Shown here: positions 22,193 to 32,882 of the stretch, in pieces | How positions within the stretch are numbered: position 1 is the first letter of the stretch | How the letters are laid out: each line of letters opens with the position of its first letter | NCBI RefSeq assembly: GCF_030035675.1 | Contig: NC_084489.1 | Span: forward strand, 79,350,270-79,414,269 | From: Rhineura floridana | Taxonomy: Eukaryota; Chordata; Lepidosauria; Squamata; Rhineuridae | Reading direction: 5' to 3' | DNA: 64,000 nucleotides | Notes under the pieces: model-generated | Seen by the model: only the letters and a program-made list of their open reading frames with translations | Told to the model about the DNA's origin: nothing | The model's database searches: none | Translations under genes and position numbers: made by a program

Positions 22193-22312
22193 TAGTGGGA
22201 GGAAGCCACCACCAAGGTCTCCCACACCACCCTGAGCATCTGGCTACCTGAGGAAGCTGCTTACCTTCCCAAAAGTTAGGGCTGGCCCTATGACTGTCCA
22301 CCTTCCCACCCC
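22193..22312. mobile_element. Possible TIR element fragment ('agggctggccct' family)
   Basis: gagcatctggctacctgagg aagctgcttacc and ttagggctggccctatgact recall the terminal part of a dispersed element whose other fragments lie at 35570-35694 and 58490-58610. Assignment is weak. Confidence 0.35.
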
Positions 22313-22911
22313 CATTCCAGGTACTCTACAATTTAGTCCATTAAAAACATTCATTTGCTGTATTATTTGTTGCAAAATTCCAGTACATTTTTTAACTTGA
22401 AAACCTGCTCTGAGTAGTCACCAGTGCCAGCCAGCCAATTAGCATTGCACTTACACACACCCCCTTGCAAACAGCAAGAAAAGGTTTCTGCTGATGTTAG
22501 TGTTTAAGGGAAGGGTTGTATGTTGGGTTTAAATTGGGAAAATGCGGTGTCACAGAGGGCCCACTACTCAAATTACAGGCATCAGGACTAGGGAGGGGAT
22601 CCGTTGGCTGGCGCCAGTTCAAAAGCATTCCACTGACCTAATAGGCCAGTATCGATTCAAATTTGTTCTTTGTCCACTATCCGTTCCTTTTACAATCAGT
22701 TTTCTTCCCTCCCCCAAAATAGAATTAATATTGATACCTTGAAAGGAAATAACTATAAATGAAAGGTTCCCTTAATTAATAAATATTAAGTTTTATTATA
22801 ATAAATAATAATAGTTTTGTTGTTGTTTGTTTCCATCAACAGCCATTGACAATAATAACTGCTACATTAAAAAATGCTCAGTCTTTCATGTCATATAATA
22901 ATAGCCAGTCC
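22313..22911. other. Unrecognised intergenic stretch
   Basis: No recognised repeat; an AT-rich tract lies at 22770-22820. Confidence 0.3.
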
Positions 22912-23072
22912 CAGGCTATGGTCTGAAGACACATTAGGCCACCACCTTGCTGAAGCTAAGCAGGTCTGGGTCTGGTCAGTGCCTGGATGGGAGACTGCCT
23001 AGGAACCTGCTGCCTTGGGTTCCATGGTGAAAAAAAGGTGGGGTATAAATGTAACAAATAAATAAAAAATAA
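22912..23072 (+). mobile_element. 5S rRNA-derived SINE
   Basis: The segment ctgaagctaagcaggtctgg gtctggtcagtgcctggatg ggagactgcct matches the 3' half of 5S rRNA, including the internal promoter (box A/intermediate element/box C region: gaagctaagcagg and gatgggagac). It is followed by a short tail, gtggggtataaatgtaacaa, and an A-rich end. The 5' half of the 5S-like part is diverged. A real 5S gene would keep the whole about 120-nt sequence and lack this tail. Confidence 0.8.
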
Positions 23073-23084
23073 TACTCACTGATG

Positions 23085-23281
23085 TAATTTTATTACTCGC
23101 ACTGTTTACACTATTTGAGCTGTTTATTGATCTTTATTTATATGACCAGTAAGAAATGTATTGTAGGTATGATACCATCTGTTATAAATGCATATAAATT
23201 TATTTTGCATATTGTTTCATTTCTGTAAGCCGCCTTGAGATATGTAGCAAAAAGCAGGATATAATCTCCTTAAATAAATAA
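23085..23281 (+). mobile_element. L2-like LINE 3' tail
   Basis: ttctgtaagccgccttgaga tatgtagcaaaaagcaggat ends in an A-rich (taaataaataa) tail typical of L2 3' ends. Confidence 0.6.
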
Positions 23282-23455
23282 ATGGTTCCCCTCCCTATCT
23301 TTTCCTCAAAACCACTCTGTAAGGTTAGTTAGGCTGCAAGACAGTATCTGACCTAAGGTCACCCAACAAGCTTAATGGATCAGTGGGCATTTGAACCCTG
23401 GTCTCTCAGGTCTTTGTCCAACTTTCTAACTACTACACCACAGTGGTGTATATTA
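23282..23455 (-). mobile_element. tRNA-derived SINE (type 2)
   Basis: Reverse complement has gtggtgtagtagttagaaag and gaccagggttcaaatg (A and B boxes), then a body ending near gaggggaacc. Same family as 47195-47426. Confidence 0.7.
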
Positions 23456-23965
23456 CTAGATAGTGTGTTACCCTGCTGCTAAAAAGAATTGCACCGGTTC
23501 CAAATTTGCTACCAGGCCAGGTTCAAAGTACTTGTGTTAATTCACAAAGCCCTAAACAACTTGGGCCCAAAGTACCTTTAAGGACCACTGTCTCGATCAT
23601 TGAGATCTTCTGATGGAACACTTGGTTTTTCCCCATGTCCCTGAGGTTTGGTTGGCCTCCACCAGGGACTGAGCCTTCCGGATGGCAGGCCCTGCCATGT
23701 GGAACTCCCTACCAATAGAGGTTCAGCAGGAAACATCTTTCTTTCAGGCACCTCTTTAAAAATGTTTTAGACAGGCCATTATAACATGGTTTCCCCACCA
23801 CCACCACCGAATGGAGTATCTATTGATGCTTTTATTATTTTTTAATTATATTTTAATTGGTTTTTACATTTTATAGCGTATTTGTATGTTGTAAGCCACC
23901 TTAATGTACTTCTATTAAAAGTGTGGCTTATAAATATTTTAATAAATACAAACAAGCAAAGAAAC
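23456..23965 (+). mobile_element. L2 LINE 3' end
   Basis: Decayed C-terminal coding text (gttcaaagtacttgtgttaa, caaagccctaaacaacttgg gcccaaagtac = 'KALNNLGPKYL'), gtggaactccctaccaatag ('WNSLP'), then a 3' UTR ending gtaagccaccttaatgtact and a TAAA-rich tail. Confidence 0.8.
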
Positions 23966-24130
23966 AGAAGAAAAAGAGGCCCTTATGGTTGCTTATTTAT
24001 CTTCTGTATATATCAGTTCATTGACAACTGGTACAATAAATTTAAGTCAATGTGTGATGTGGGGGGAGAGAGATTTCTGTGGCATTTTTCGTGTGTTTCT
24101 TTATGATCAAATCTAATTTTTGAACTCTTC

Positions 24131-24500
24131 CAAAATCCTGGTTGTGGCTTTATCTTTTCCACTGTGTGCCTCAAAAGGATGGGCGTCCTATCTGGCCTGC
24201 AGCCAGATAACTTTCAACAATCAGGAAATCCAGAAGTGGGAAATATTTCAGCCGTAGCAGGAGGCTGGTAGATGAGTGAATAGAAGTTTTTCTTTGATCC
24301 CTTAGCAGCACCATTAAAATCTTATCAAGCTGGGCATCCATCTTACAAATGAATGGGGCCTGCCATTTTAATAGCCACTGAGTGAGCCAACACCATACCA
24401 TGTATATTTGTGCCAAAGAGTAGCATGCGCATCCTAATATGTTGCCTAACAAGGCAGCCTTCAGTTTTAAAAATGTCATCATATCTTCAGTCATCATGAG
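24131..24500 (-). mobile_element. Possible L1 LINE fragment (ORF2 C-terminal part)
   Basis: The minus strand reads LLRLKYFPLLDFLIVESYLAAGQIG, reminiscent of the 'GLPDFRLYYLAAQL' part of L1 ORF2, preceded by WLLKWQAPFICKMDAQLDKIL. Decayed; weak assignment. Confidence 0.4.
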
Positions 24501-24529
24501 AATTAGCTCAGTGGGGTTTCTACCTGGTT

Positions 24530-24697
24530 ACTTTTTTAAAAATATGTTTTTAAAGATGTTTTGTTTTAATATATTTCAAAGACGTTTGCTTTTAAGATGT
24601 TTTAAGAGTGTTTTTAGTGTTTTTTGTTTGCTGCCCTGAGGTCCTTCTGGGAGGAACAGCAGGATATAAATTCAATGAATAAATAAATAAAAAATAA
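24530..24697 (+). mobile_element. L2 3' tail
   Basis: T-rich 3' UTR then gtttgctgccctgaggtcct tctgggaggaacagcaggat and a taaataaataaa tail. Confidence 0.75.
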
Positions 24698-24832
24698 GGG
24701 TGCTGAGACATGTCAGGAGATCCCTCTTTCCTTCAGAGAACTACAGTTCTCAGAGTGGTTTTACAGCCAGTCCCTCTTCCCAGAGAACTCTGGGAATTGT
24801 AGCTAGAAAGGGTCAGGGATAAATGCAGGCTC
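24698..24832. mobile_element. MITE family B fragment
   Basis: cagagaactacagttctcag and cccagagaactctgggaatt gtagct are the inverted inner modules of family B. Confidence 0.55.
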
Positions 24833-25110
24833 TTCACAGTGTCATTCTATGCACACAAAAGTATGGCCCACTGTTTTCAGTGAGCATTATTTGTGTATAG
24901 GACTACATGTTCAAAACTAGAAACAGTATTTGCAAAAAGAAAAGAAAAAGCATTAATACTGAAAAGAGTTTTTCTCACACACACCCCTGCACATGAAGCT
25001 TATTACTCACATTGATATCTTAAATCACCAGGTCTGCTATATAGACTGGGTGTGGGAGTTTAGTGTGGGCTGAGAAAAGGTGCCATGTAGCTTGCATAGA
25101 TCTTTTACAT

Positions 25111-25248
25111 CAGCAGTGGAGAAGCTGTAGCCCTCCAGATGATGTTGGACTACAGTTCTCACCATCCCTAACCATTGGCCATGCTGGCTGGGGCAGATGG
25201 AAGATGGAGTTGAGAAACATCGGGGGGGAGCTACCAGTTCCCCACTCA
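25111..25248. mobile_element. hAT-like palindromic MITE
   Basis: cagcagtggagaagctgtag ccctccagatgatgttggac and the diverged inverse at the right (gagaaacatcgggggggagc taccagttccccac). No clear target duplication. Confidence 0.65.
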
Positions 25249-25395
25249 ATAATTACATTGAAACAATGTATCACACAGCTTCAAAAATCCTTGCATAGAC
25301 ATGCCTTTCTAGGCCGTTGCTGGAACACTGAAGAACGCAAATCAAAATAACTAATTTTCAGCCTTTGTCCTTGCAATCAACTCGGTCACTATGCC

Positions 25396-25516
25396 AGTCT
25401 TCCCCAACCGATTGCTTTCCAGATATTTTGGATCACAACTCCCATCCATCCCAGCCAGCACAGTGGTGCTGATGGACGTTGTAGTCCAAAATGTCCAGAG
25501 GACACCAGGTTGGTAA
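25396..25516. mobile_element. hAT-like palindromic MITE
   Basis: cagtcttccccaaccgattg ... ggacaccaggttggtaaagc, with the core ttttggatcacaactccc / ttgtagtccaaaatgtcc. Only 150 bp from the copy at 25111. Confidence 0.65.
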
Positions 25517-25639
25517 AGCCCTGTGCCTTCTCAGACTTGGAAATGAATATATAGTAAAGACTATGGAATAGATTCACATTAGCTGTCCAGGTGTTTGCTT
25601 CTGTATTATTCTGTACAATATATAGTAGCTAACAGGGAA

Positions 25640-25798
25640 ATACTAATACTCACACAGAATCCCCAGTGAGCTCAATGAGACTTAGGGTTGTCGCCAGCTA
25701 TGTTTTACTCAGAGTAGTCAATTAATTAATCTAAGTTAGCCATGCCCATTAATTTCAATGGATCTACTCTGAGTATGGCTAACATTGGATACAACCAG
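25640..25798. mobile_element. Short 'ttactcagagtag' MITE
   Basis: tgttttactcagagtagtca and tctactctgagtatggctaa are inverted arms about 75 bp apart. Similar 'acttactcc' motifs are scattered in the window (10390, 39025, 41650). Superfamily unknown. Confidence 0.5.
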
Positions 25799-26090
25799 TG
25801 GTAACTGATGCCCATTGGGGGGGTGGGCCGGCAAGCAGAGAGGCCAACGGTAGGTGGAGCGGAGCCAATGGCAGGCAGAGCCAATGAATTCTAGGTTTGT
25901 ACCCATCCTCCTTCCTGCTGAGTTATAAATGGGCAACACTGAGACTAACGAGAAGGAAGCTGATACTCAGTAGTACCCCCTGGGCTGCCAGTAAGTAAGA
26001 AGGCAGGCTGGGGGATGGCTGAGGGCAGGTTGTGGTTGGTGGGGCACTGCCCCATTTGCCATAATGTACCAGCCTCCACCAGATATGACC
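25795..26090 (+). repeat. Unclassified dispersed repeat R, copy 2
   Basis: Same order as copy 1 at 11147: cagtggtaactgatgcccat, ggcaggcagagccaatgaat, cctccttcctgctgagttat, gccagtaagtaagaaggcag, ending accagcctccac. About 270-300 bp. Confidence 0.65.
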
Positions 26091-26157
26091 CTTACTCTCT
26101 GTTAAGGATATACAGCATTGCAGCCTAAAATCCCTATAAAAGCCCTTCCATGGTGCC

Positions 26158-26268
26158 CAGGCATGGGAAACCTTTGGCCCTCCAGGTGTTGCTGAACAAC
26201 AATCCCCCATTAGCCCCAGCAAGCATGGCCAATGCAATGGGAGTTGTATTTCTCCACACCTGATATGT
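26158..26268. mobile_element. hAT-like palindromic MITE, diverged
   Basis: caggcatgggaaacctttgg ccctccaggtgttgctgaac ... gttgtatttctccacacctg; the right arm is partly lost. Confidence 0.6.
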
Positions 26269-27538
26269 ATGAATGTAAACAGGCAACCTGAAAATTAATG
26301 ATTTTGATTTGTGTTCTTCAGTGTTCCAGCAACGGCCTAGAAAGGCATTTGTCAGGATATTTTACTTGGTCAGAGACAAGCGTGAACTTTGTGAGTAACA
26401 CCATTATGAAGTCTCATGTTCACATAGCTTTCAGAAATGCTATCAATAAAAATAAGTATGAAAAATGTTATCGAGAGGAAAACGTGTGGAGGCGTTTGAG
26501 AGCACTACACTTCTTGGCAAAAAATGCACCAAGTCCCTCGGGTTTCAAATTATGCCTGGTATTGGCAGTTCTCTTTTTTAACAGAAGGAACTGAAAAAGA
26601 GAGGCTTTTGCTTAGCAGAAAGGGTGTTTATCCAGAATACCATCCTCCTATGTATTATGCATCAAAATGTAAAAGTTGAGCTATTTTTGCTTATGAAGAA
26701 TGCTAAAACAATCAGCGCAACTAAAGCTCAGAGCAAACACAACAATTCCAAGAAGTCAGGGAATGTTTGGCAGGTCTTTATAGGGATAGCTGGGGGGCAA
26801 ATTGTGTGATGGAATGTAAACACAAAACAGTCATGAGCCAACTTTCTCTGCTTTTTTTTCCCTTTGACAAATCAAGACAGGTTTCTGCATCTCAAAGACC
26901 CAGAAATTGCATAACTCTTTCCAAATGACTTTATGGTTGCATTTTTCATCTAAAGTAGTGCTGAAATATTAGATTGTTTCCATGCCAAAAATTGGCCCCT
27001 GTATGGATATGAAATTGTCCCCAAATCAAAATGATGTCTTCCTCCATGAAAGGGCTAAACAAAAATAAAAATGCATTCCTAATTGATCTTGGATGAAATG
27101 GAAGGAATTAGGCAATGACCATGTAATTTATTTTAGAATTGTATTTTCTTATTTTATCCCTGTGATGGTTTCATATTTGGTGTTTTGCTTCAAACTGCAC
27201 AGAACTTTTGATGGAAAGTGTGTGTTCGTGCCATGCAGAGTCACTGGAGAAGATGTTGCTTTATTTGCCATCTGCTCACTGGAGAAAGTGTATGTTTCCA
27301 GGTTTATATGAGTTAATTTCAATCCATGTACAATTGAAATTGTACATTTCAGTGGTACATCTCTGTACATCCCTGCTCTTCTCCCTGTTTATTCAAGGTC
27401 CCATCACAGAAGGAAGCAGGAGCAAGTATATTAATGGACACGCCCTTCAGGGCAGTTGCCTTCAAGCTGTAGAAAGAACATCCAAGTGTGTATGGTAAGC
27501 ACTGTTAAGGCTTTTCAGGGGATATTCGAGACCTAGCA
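26269..27538. other. Unrecognised intergenic stretch
   Basis: 1.27 kb without a recognised repeat. Open frames here (e.g. 27208-27498) lack recognisable domains. Confidence 0.35.
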
Positions 27539-27783
27539 CAGGGTTTCCTAAACTGCAGTCTGTGGATCACCAGTGTTCTGCAAGCTTAAATCAAGTCGTC
27601 TGCAGCGTGTCCATGACGAATATGGAATTCAAATTGTAATGCAATAAAATACAATATAAGAAACAAAAGAAGCAGTAAAAATATAATTAAAAATCATACA
27701 GCATCTACAAGTCAGGAAAATCATAGAGTGCCCCTCAGCAATTTTAAAGTGGTCCTTGGGGGAAAATAGTTTGGGAACCACTG
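27539..27783. mobile_element. Charlie-type hAT non-autonomous element
   Basis: Ends cagggtttcctaaactg and agtttgggaaccactg form terminal inverted repeats like the CAGTGGTTCTCAAACT type. The flanking 8-mers acctagca and acctagtg share 6 of 8 bases. The inner text (aataaaatacaatataagaa) recurs inverted at about 48640-48675. Confidence 0.7.
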
Positions 27784-28289
27784 ACCTAGTGGGTTGATTA
27801 TTGTTAGTTGTTTTGGAAACTGGGAGTTTCTATCTGTTGTGACCTTGTTTTGTGGTTGTGTATTGTATATTGTGTTTAATAAGTTAAGACTGTAGTCCTA
27901 ACATTAGCCCTATTGATCACAGTAAGACTTCCTTCCACGTGAACATTCATAGTGTTGCACTATATCATTATTCTGTTTTGATGCTTTTAATGTAAGTTTC
28001 CTAGTGCTTTTGTGGAGTGGGCAGGATCAAAATTAATGAACATTGCATTCCCTGAGCAGGAGGGCAAGAGGACTGAACCCTCCATTTAACTGTACATAAC
28101 CTGGATTCCTTCACCTGCGATTTACCTATGAACAAAATGTTTGAACCTCTGAAAATGTGGCAAAATGGCACCTGGGTGGAGAGTGGCTTAATCCAGGGGG
28201 TTCTATTTCTTTCTGTTTCTTTCCAAATTCTCTCAGAGCAGGATGCAGTATGTCCTTGTCATGTTGTAATTTACCAGCAACACACAGGT

Positions 28290-28418
28290 TCTAAGGCTAG
28301 TCTTCCCCAACCTGGTGTCCTCCAGATGTTTTGGACTACAAAGGTTGTGTCCCCTGGAGCTGATGGGATCTGCAGTCCAAAATATATGGAGGGCACCAGG
28401 TTAAGGAAGGCTGTGTGG
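28290..28418. mobile_element. hAT-like palindromic MITE
   Basis: ctagtcttccccaacctggt gtcctccagatgttttggac ... gcagtccaaaatatatggag ggcaccaggttaaggaaggc. Confidence 0.7.
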
Positions 28419-28439
28419 TACCAGGTGTGTGTGCAACTA

Positions 28440-29115
28440 GAGGAAGGGTGGAAAACTTGCTCAGTCCCTTGCAAAGCACTCTATAAGATAGTGCTTTGCA
28501 AGGGACCTGACAGTTAGTGGGCCCTGGAACTGGATCCCTCCTCATCAGGGGATGAAGCTGAAGACCCTGAAGCAGAAAGGGAAGGGCATGCTGGGCCAGC
28601 CATAGAAGAGCTCTCAGATGAACCTGCTGGGCTAATGCCTCCCCAGCTGGAGGATATGGAACTACCATCCTCTGGTTTGGAGGACTCCACAGCAGAACAC
28701 CTGAGATTCCACCACCCCATCACAGTAGGAGACTACTAGAGAAGGCTGGGCCCTTTAAGTAGAGCAGCATTTTGCAGCACAGGTGGTGCTAACGATTAGG
28801 TTGCACGTGCTGCTACTGCTGCTATATAAAGGCTTGGTTTCAACTTTTTCCTTGCTGGAGCAACTTCAGGGTTCTGTGTTCCCCAGAGGACAGCCAGTAC
28901 CCTGCCCTGCATCACTGTGCCTGACAGCACAGTGTCCCACCAGGCCTTGTTGGGCCCTGTCTTGCCGCATCACAGAGTACAATTGTTCCTTGCAAAGTGC
29001 TATCAACTGATTGTCACATCTGGTGGAGCCCTTCACAAAGCTCTTTGCAAGGCCCAACAATCAGCTGATAGTCAGGTCTTGTAGAGCATTTTGCACAGCC
29101 CTTTGCAGGTGCTGC
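28440..29115. repeat. Unclassified composite repeat; possible LTR-like fragment
   Basis: Begins with a perfect 17-bp hairpin (28464-28480 / 28490-28506) and ends with several diverged copies of a cctttgcaaagtgct motif (28990-29110). Between them is a frame with an acidic, Ser-rich sense and a TATA-like box (gctatataaagg at 28820). The layout recalls a fossil LTR or its 5' leader, but no terminal repeats or target duplication were found. Confidence 0.35.
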
Positions 29116-29212
29116 CACTCAACTAATTGACAATGCCTTCAAATTCCCTTTTAGCTAAGTCAAGTCAAATATGATATCTGGTGTAGGACAGGTGTGGAAT
29201 TGACCCTCCCCC

Positions 29213-29311
29213 CTGCACAACTTTTAAAGATACAGAAGACCTCTTGGAGGCTGGGCCTGGCTGTCGGGCCTGGCAACCAAGAAATCTTCTGTATCTTTAA
29301 AAGTTGTGCAG
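29213..29311. repeat. 27-bp perfect inverted repeat
   Basis: Arms 29213-29239 and 29285-29311 are exact inverse complements (ctgcacaacttttaaagata at the left), with a 45-bp centre that has its own ggcctgg direct repeats. Could form a hairpin in RNA or DNA. Confidence 0.85.
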
Positions 29312-29435
29312 AGCAAAGGGAGAGTTCTACCTTGTGTTTTTTCCCATTACAGTGTTGCAAGAACACCTGCACTTGGCTGACTTTCTCTTCTCCTAAAGAC
29401 ACAGGATCAGTCTCAGGGATTGAACCTGGCAACCC
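29312..29435 (+). repeat. Dispersed repeat T, copy 1
   Basis: ttttttcccattacagtgtt gcaagaacacctgcacttgg ctgactttctcttctcctaa is about 90% identical to 43205-43345. Ends in gaacctggcaaccct. Family not recognised. Confidence 0.65.
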
Positions 29436-29874
29436 TACTCCCCACCCCCTTTTCTGTTGTTGCTACTATAATCCCTGCCCAAAGGGTGTTTTAAATCTCC
29501 CACAATCCAACTTTTTATTCCATGTATTCCTTGGCTTGGAGCTCTGGCACTTTGATGTAACAGTCTTAGGCTACATTCCTAAGCATGCTTATTAAGAGCA
29601 TCATTAGACATGGTTTTTTTGCAGGTGTGTTCTGCAAGGTATCCTTGACACAATAATAGTGCATTAGTGATGGATTTATACTATCCACACACAATTCTGC
29701 TTTATTAGTTGTTCTGTGATGCTCCCCCAGTGTTACCTTATTATTGCCATCTGGAGGGGCACACTTGCATTATAGAGCAACAAACACCACTATCCCCTGA
29801 ACATTTATGGTATGGAAAGTTTACAGAATTTCAGCAAGAAGTTGTGACATGCACTGATTGGATATGAAGCAGCA

Positions 29875-30035
29875 TCACATCCACACGCTACATTTAAAGC
29901 ACATGCCTTCCCCCAAAGTATCCTGGGAACTGTACCCTTTGTTAAGGGAATTGTAGTTCTGTGAAGGGTAGACTACAGTCCTAGGATTTTGGGGAGGAAG
30001 CCATGTGCTTTAAATGTATGGTGTGGATGTGACAA
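29875..30035. mobile_element. Palindromic MITE family B, best copy
   Basis: acatttaaagcacatgcctt at the left and gccatgtgctttaaatgtat ggtgtgg at the right are inverted, with inner modules cctgggaactgtacc and ttgtagttctgtgaagg. Superfamily not clear. Confidence 0.65.
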
Positions 30036-30319
30036 TGTACACCCCAAAACTTGTGCAGGTACAAACAGTACTGAAAGTAGGATCGTGTACAACCATTCCA
30101 ATACCATCATGAGCATAAATCATAATGAATGCACAATCAAAAGGGTGTCTGGAGGGCCCTAAGGAGTAAACCTATTTGAGCACAGTGTAAATTACTTTTA
30201 AGTGCTCATGCATAGGATCGTGCTGTAAATATCCCATTATGCCAGAAAGAAGTAAACATGTCTTGTTGCAGATTCCACCCTCTAGTAATCAAGATATCTT
30301 GGGCTGTCACTATTTGGGG
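30036..30319. other. Unrecognised intergenic stretch
   Basis: Nothing recognised. Confidence 0.25.
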
Positions 30320-30547
30320 CTCATATTCAATAACTGCATCTGTGTTAGAATTGCTTAATATGTATTTTAATAATGTTTTAAACCCTTTAAAAAAGTTTTT
30401 TTAATGTTTTTAATGCTGTTTTGTTTTAATGTATTTTAAGATCTGTTTTTATGATGTTTTAAAATGTTTATAGTGCTTTGTTTGCTGCCCTGGGCTCCTC
30501 CTGGGAGGAAGGGCGGGATACAAATTAAATAATAAATAAATAAATAA
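30320..30547 (+). mobile_element. L2 3' tail
   Basis: tctgtgttagaattgcttaa, a T-rich 3' UTR, and gctgccctgggctcctcctg ggaggaagggcgggatacaa with a (taaa)n tail; closely matches the end of the 9101-9692 copy. Confidence 0.8.
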
Positions 30548-30735
30548 CATACCAGCAAACTGAGGTTGGTAATTAAAGCTGATTTGGCACTCCTGTGCAA
30601 CAAACTCCAAAATCAGACTTTTTGCCAAAAGGAAAGTGACAGGAAAATGTTCCCCAAAGTGTGGGATCAAACCTCCTTGCAAACAAATCAGAAGGAATGC
30701 TCAATATACACATCATATGGAAGCAAACTTTCTCT
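30548..30735 (-). repeat. Dispersed repeat S, copy 1
   Basis: Its reverse complement reads gagcattccttctgatttgt ttgcaaggaggtttgatccc, aaatcagctttaattaccaa and tttgctggtatg, matching 32655-32880 in the opposite direction. Superfamily unknown. Confidence 0.65.
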
Positions 30736-30769
30736 TCCTGTATACAAAACTCAGTGTATAGAAACAAAC

Positions 30770-30860
30770 AGATATGGGTGTGTGTGCGTGTGTGCACATT
30801 AGAAATGTAAACGTATTTTATGTATACAAAACAAATGTATATGTAAGTGTGCGTGTGCAT
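30770..30860. repeat. TG-rich low-complexity tract
   Basis: Irregular gtgtgtgcgtgtgtgcac and gtgtgcgtgtgcattag runs; a repeated 'gtgcattagaaatg' unit occurs twice (30794, 30855). Confidence 0.6.
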
Positions 30861-30899
30861 TAGAAATGCATACTGTATGTGTTTTAAATATACACTGAA

Positions 30900-32180
30900 A
30901 TCATAGCAGGAACTGAAGTCTGGTGTTCCCTTTTTTCTAGAAGCCTTTTTGATGACTCAGGCACACTTAAGAACAGCTTTCTCAACTGGCTGTTTCTAAA
31001 GGCAAACATGCTTAATGTCTACCATCATTTCAATAAACATGGTTGGCAAGAAGACAAGCATAGAGAACACTGGACCCTTTACAGAACCCCCAGAGCCTCA
31101 TAAAGGTAGGCACTCTTGGCTTAGGTCCAGACTTCACAGATTCCAAGGGCTTTTGTTTGTTTCTCATCGTAGTAGGTGGTACAGGGGGAATATTAACTGT
31201 CTTCACTTCTTATTGCACTCTGTGCCCCCCCTCCCCCATTTAGCTAGTGTGGCCTAGTAGTGCATAAAGTCCTGGATTTGGACCTGAGCTTCAGAATTAA
31301 AAACTTCCTTAGCTATGGATCTCAGTGGGTTAAACACAGACATGTTGCTACTCAGAAGTGGTTTCCTAATATGCAAGCAAAGTTACAACAGCCTACCTTG
31401 CAATGTTCCTGTGAATATAGTAAATGTGGGTATGGATTATAAAGAAAACAGAGCATTCACCCTGAAGTCCTAAACTGTTGCTCCCTGTAATGTCATGTGC
31501 AATGCAAGCATCTGCCCAAGACAGGAAGTCCAACTGGTGGTGCCTCCCCACACTGTAAAAAGTCTTGCTGTGCCATTCAGACACCAGTTCCTTCCCCTCA
31601 AAGTGCTGCCTGGAGCATCAGGATGCTTCATCCTGCTTCATGGCAGGGCCGAGCTGAGCAATCATCGTACTAAGGACATGGTCATGCCAGTGTTTATGAT
31701 CCTTCACTGGGACAATGGTCAATGCCTCATCCCAAACAACTGCTTATGAGAACAGTAATTTTGGGGATTAGGGATATAAACTACAATCTGACAGTTACAT
31801 CCATATAATCTTCCACTGGTTTCCAAGAGCCCTTCATATTCCATATACATAGTGGAATAGCAGAGCAAACAGACTGCAGAATTGTTTATAGCACATGTAA
31901 AACCATAAGCAGATCTTTGTACTAAATGGCACGCTGTCAACACGCAATGTCCTAGTTGTCTAGAAGTGTTGTTCAGAAGAGGATGCATATGTAAGTAGAT
32001 CTAGAAGAGCAAACTTTGGACCTTCAGATTGGGGCAGGTGTACAACAGACTCAGGATACATGTGAGTTCAGTGCTGCTCCATTGGTCTAATTTAATGCAA
32101 AGATGGTGCACGTTGCAATGTACAAAGAGGTGGTTGAAAGCTGTTACCTGACCTTTTTAAGGAATACTGAGATTACAGAC
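30900..32180. other. Unrecognised intergenic stretch
   Basis: 1.3 kb without a recognised repeat or gene; candidate unique DNA. Confidence 0.35.
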
Positions 32181-32440
32181 AAGGTAGATGGTACATCAGG
32201 TTGGACTCAGGTCAGATGAACCTGGGTTGGACTTTATAAGGAGAAGCTGCTGCTTAGGAAGTGCTTCTGTGGGGTCAGGGGAAAGATTGGGTTTGGGCCA
32301 AGATACAAGCTTTTCCACCAGCTCTACTCTAAGCCCCCTGCCCCTGGCTGGAACGCTTATAAAAAGGACCTGTTGTCTGAGAGTTTATTCCTGCTCGCTC
32401 TGACATGGGGGGGGGGGGAAGGGGGGAACCAGCCTTTGGC
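32181..32440. other. Unrecognised, with G-rich run
   Basis: A TATA-like cttataaaaagga lies at 32357 and a run of 13 G followed by aaggggggaa at 32407-32429. No gene or family recognised; the G tract could form a quadruplex. Confidence 0.35.
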
Positions 32441-32449
32441 TTTAAGCAG

Positions 32450-32640
32450 GAGGAAGAATGTATTTGGGTATTTGTGTTTTTTTTAAGAGGTTGTTGAGAT
32501 TTTGTTGTCTTCAGTTTTTGCAAACTGTATTTTATTGCTTGTATTTTACATATCTGTTAACTCTGTGAATTGCTTTTGGGGGGCTTTTTGGCTGAAAGGC
32601 GGCATTGAAATAAACTGTGATTAATTTACTAAGGGTGCTC
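32450..32640 (+). mobile_element. L2-like LINE 3' tail
   Basis: tgtgaattgcttttgggggg ctttttggctgaaaggcggc attgaaataaa is an L2-like terminal block. Confidence 0.55.
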
Positions 32641-32654
32641 CCCATCGACCTGTT

Positions 32655-32882
32655 TATTGAACATTCATCCTGATTTGTTTGCAGCGAGACAAGACAACAT
32701 TGACTATTTAATGAGCATTCCCTTTGATTTGTTTGCAGAGAGGCTAGATGATGTTGCATCATGGCAAATGTTTTCCCATCGCTTTCCTTATCACAGAAGG
32801 GATTTGGAGGAAGTGGGTTTGCTGCTCAAGAGCTCCAAACCAGCTTTAATTTCGCAGCCTGGATTTGCTGGTATGTGATTGA
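32655..32882 (+). repeat. Dispersed repeat S, copy 2
   Basis: Matches the inverse of 30548-30735, but its first part is present twice: gaacattcatcctgatttgt ttgcagcgagac (32658) and gagcattccctttgatttgt ttgcagagaggc (32712). Confidence 0.65.

Noticed and set aside
22930-23010. 5S rRNA gene
   Set aside because: Only the 3' half matches well, and it is followed by a SINE tail, not a T-run terminator.
28514-28723. Acidic/Ser-rich frame as a host exon
   Set aside because: Compositional bias, with no splice sites or homology recognised; it sits in a probable repeat.
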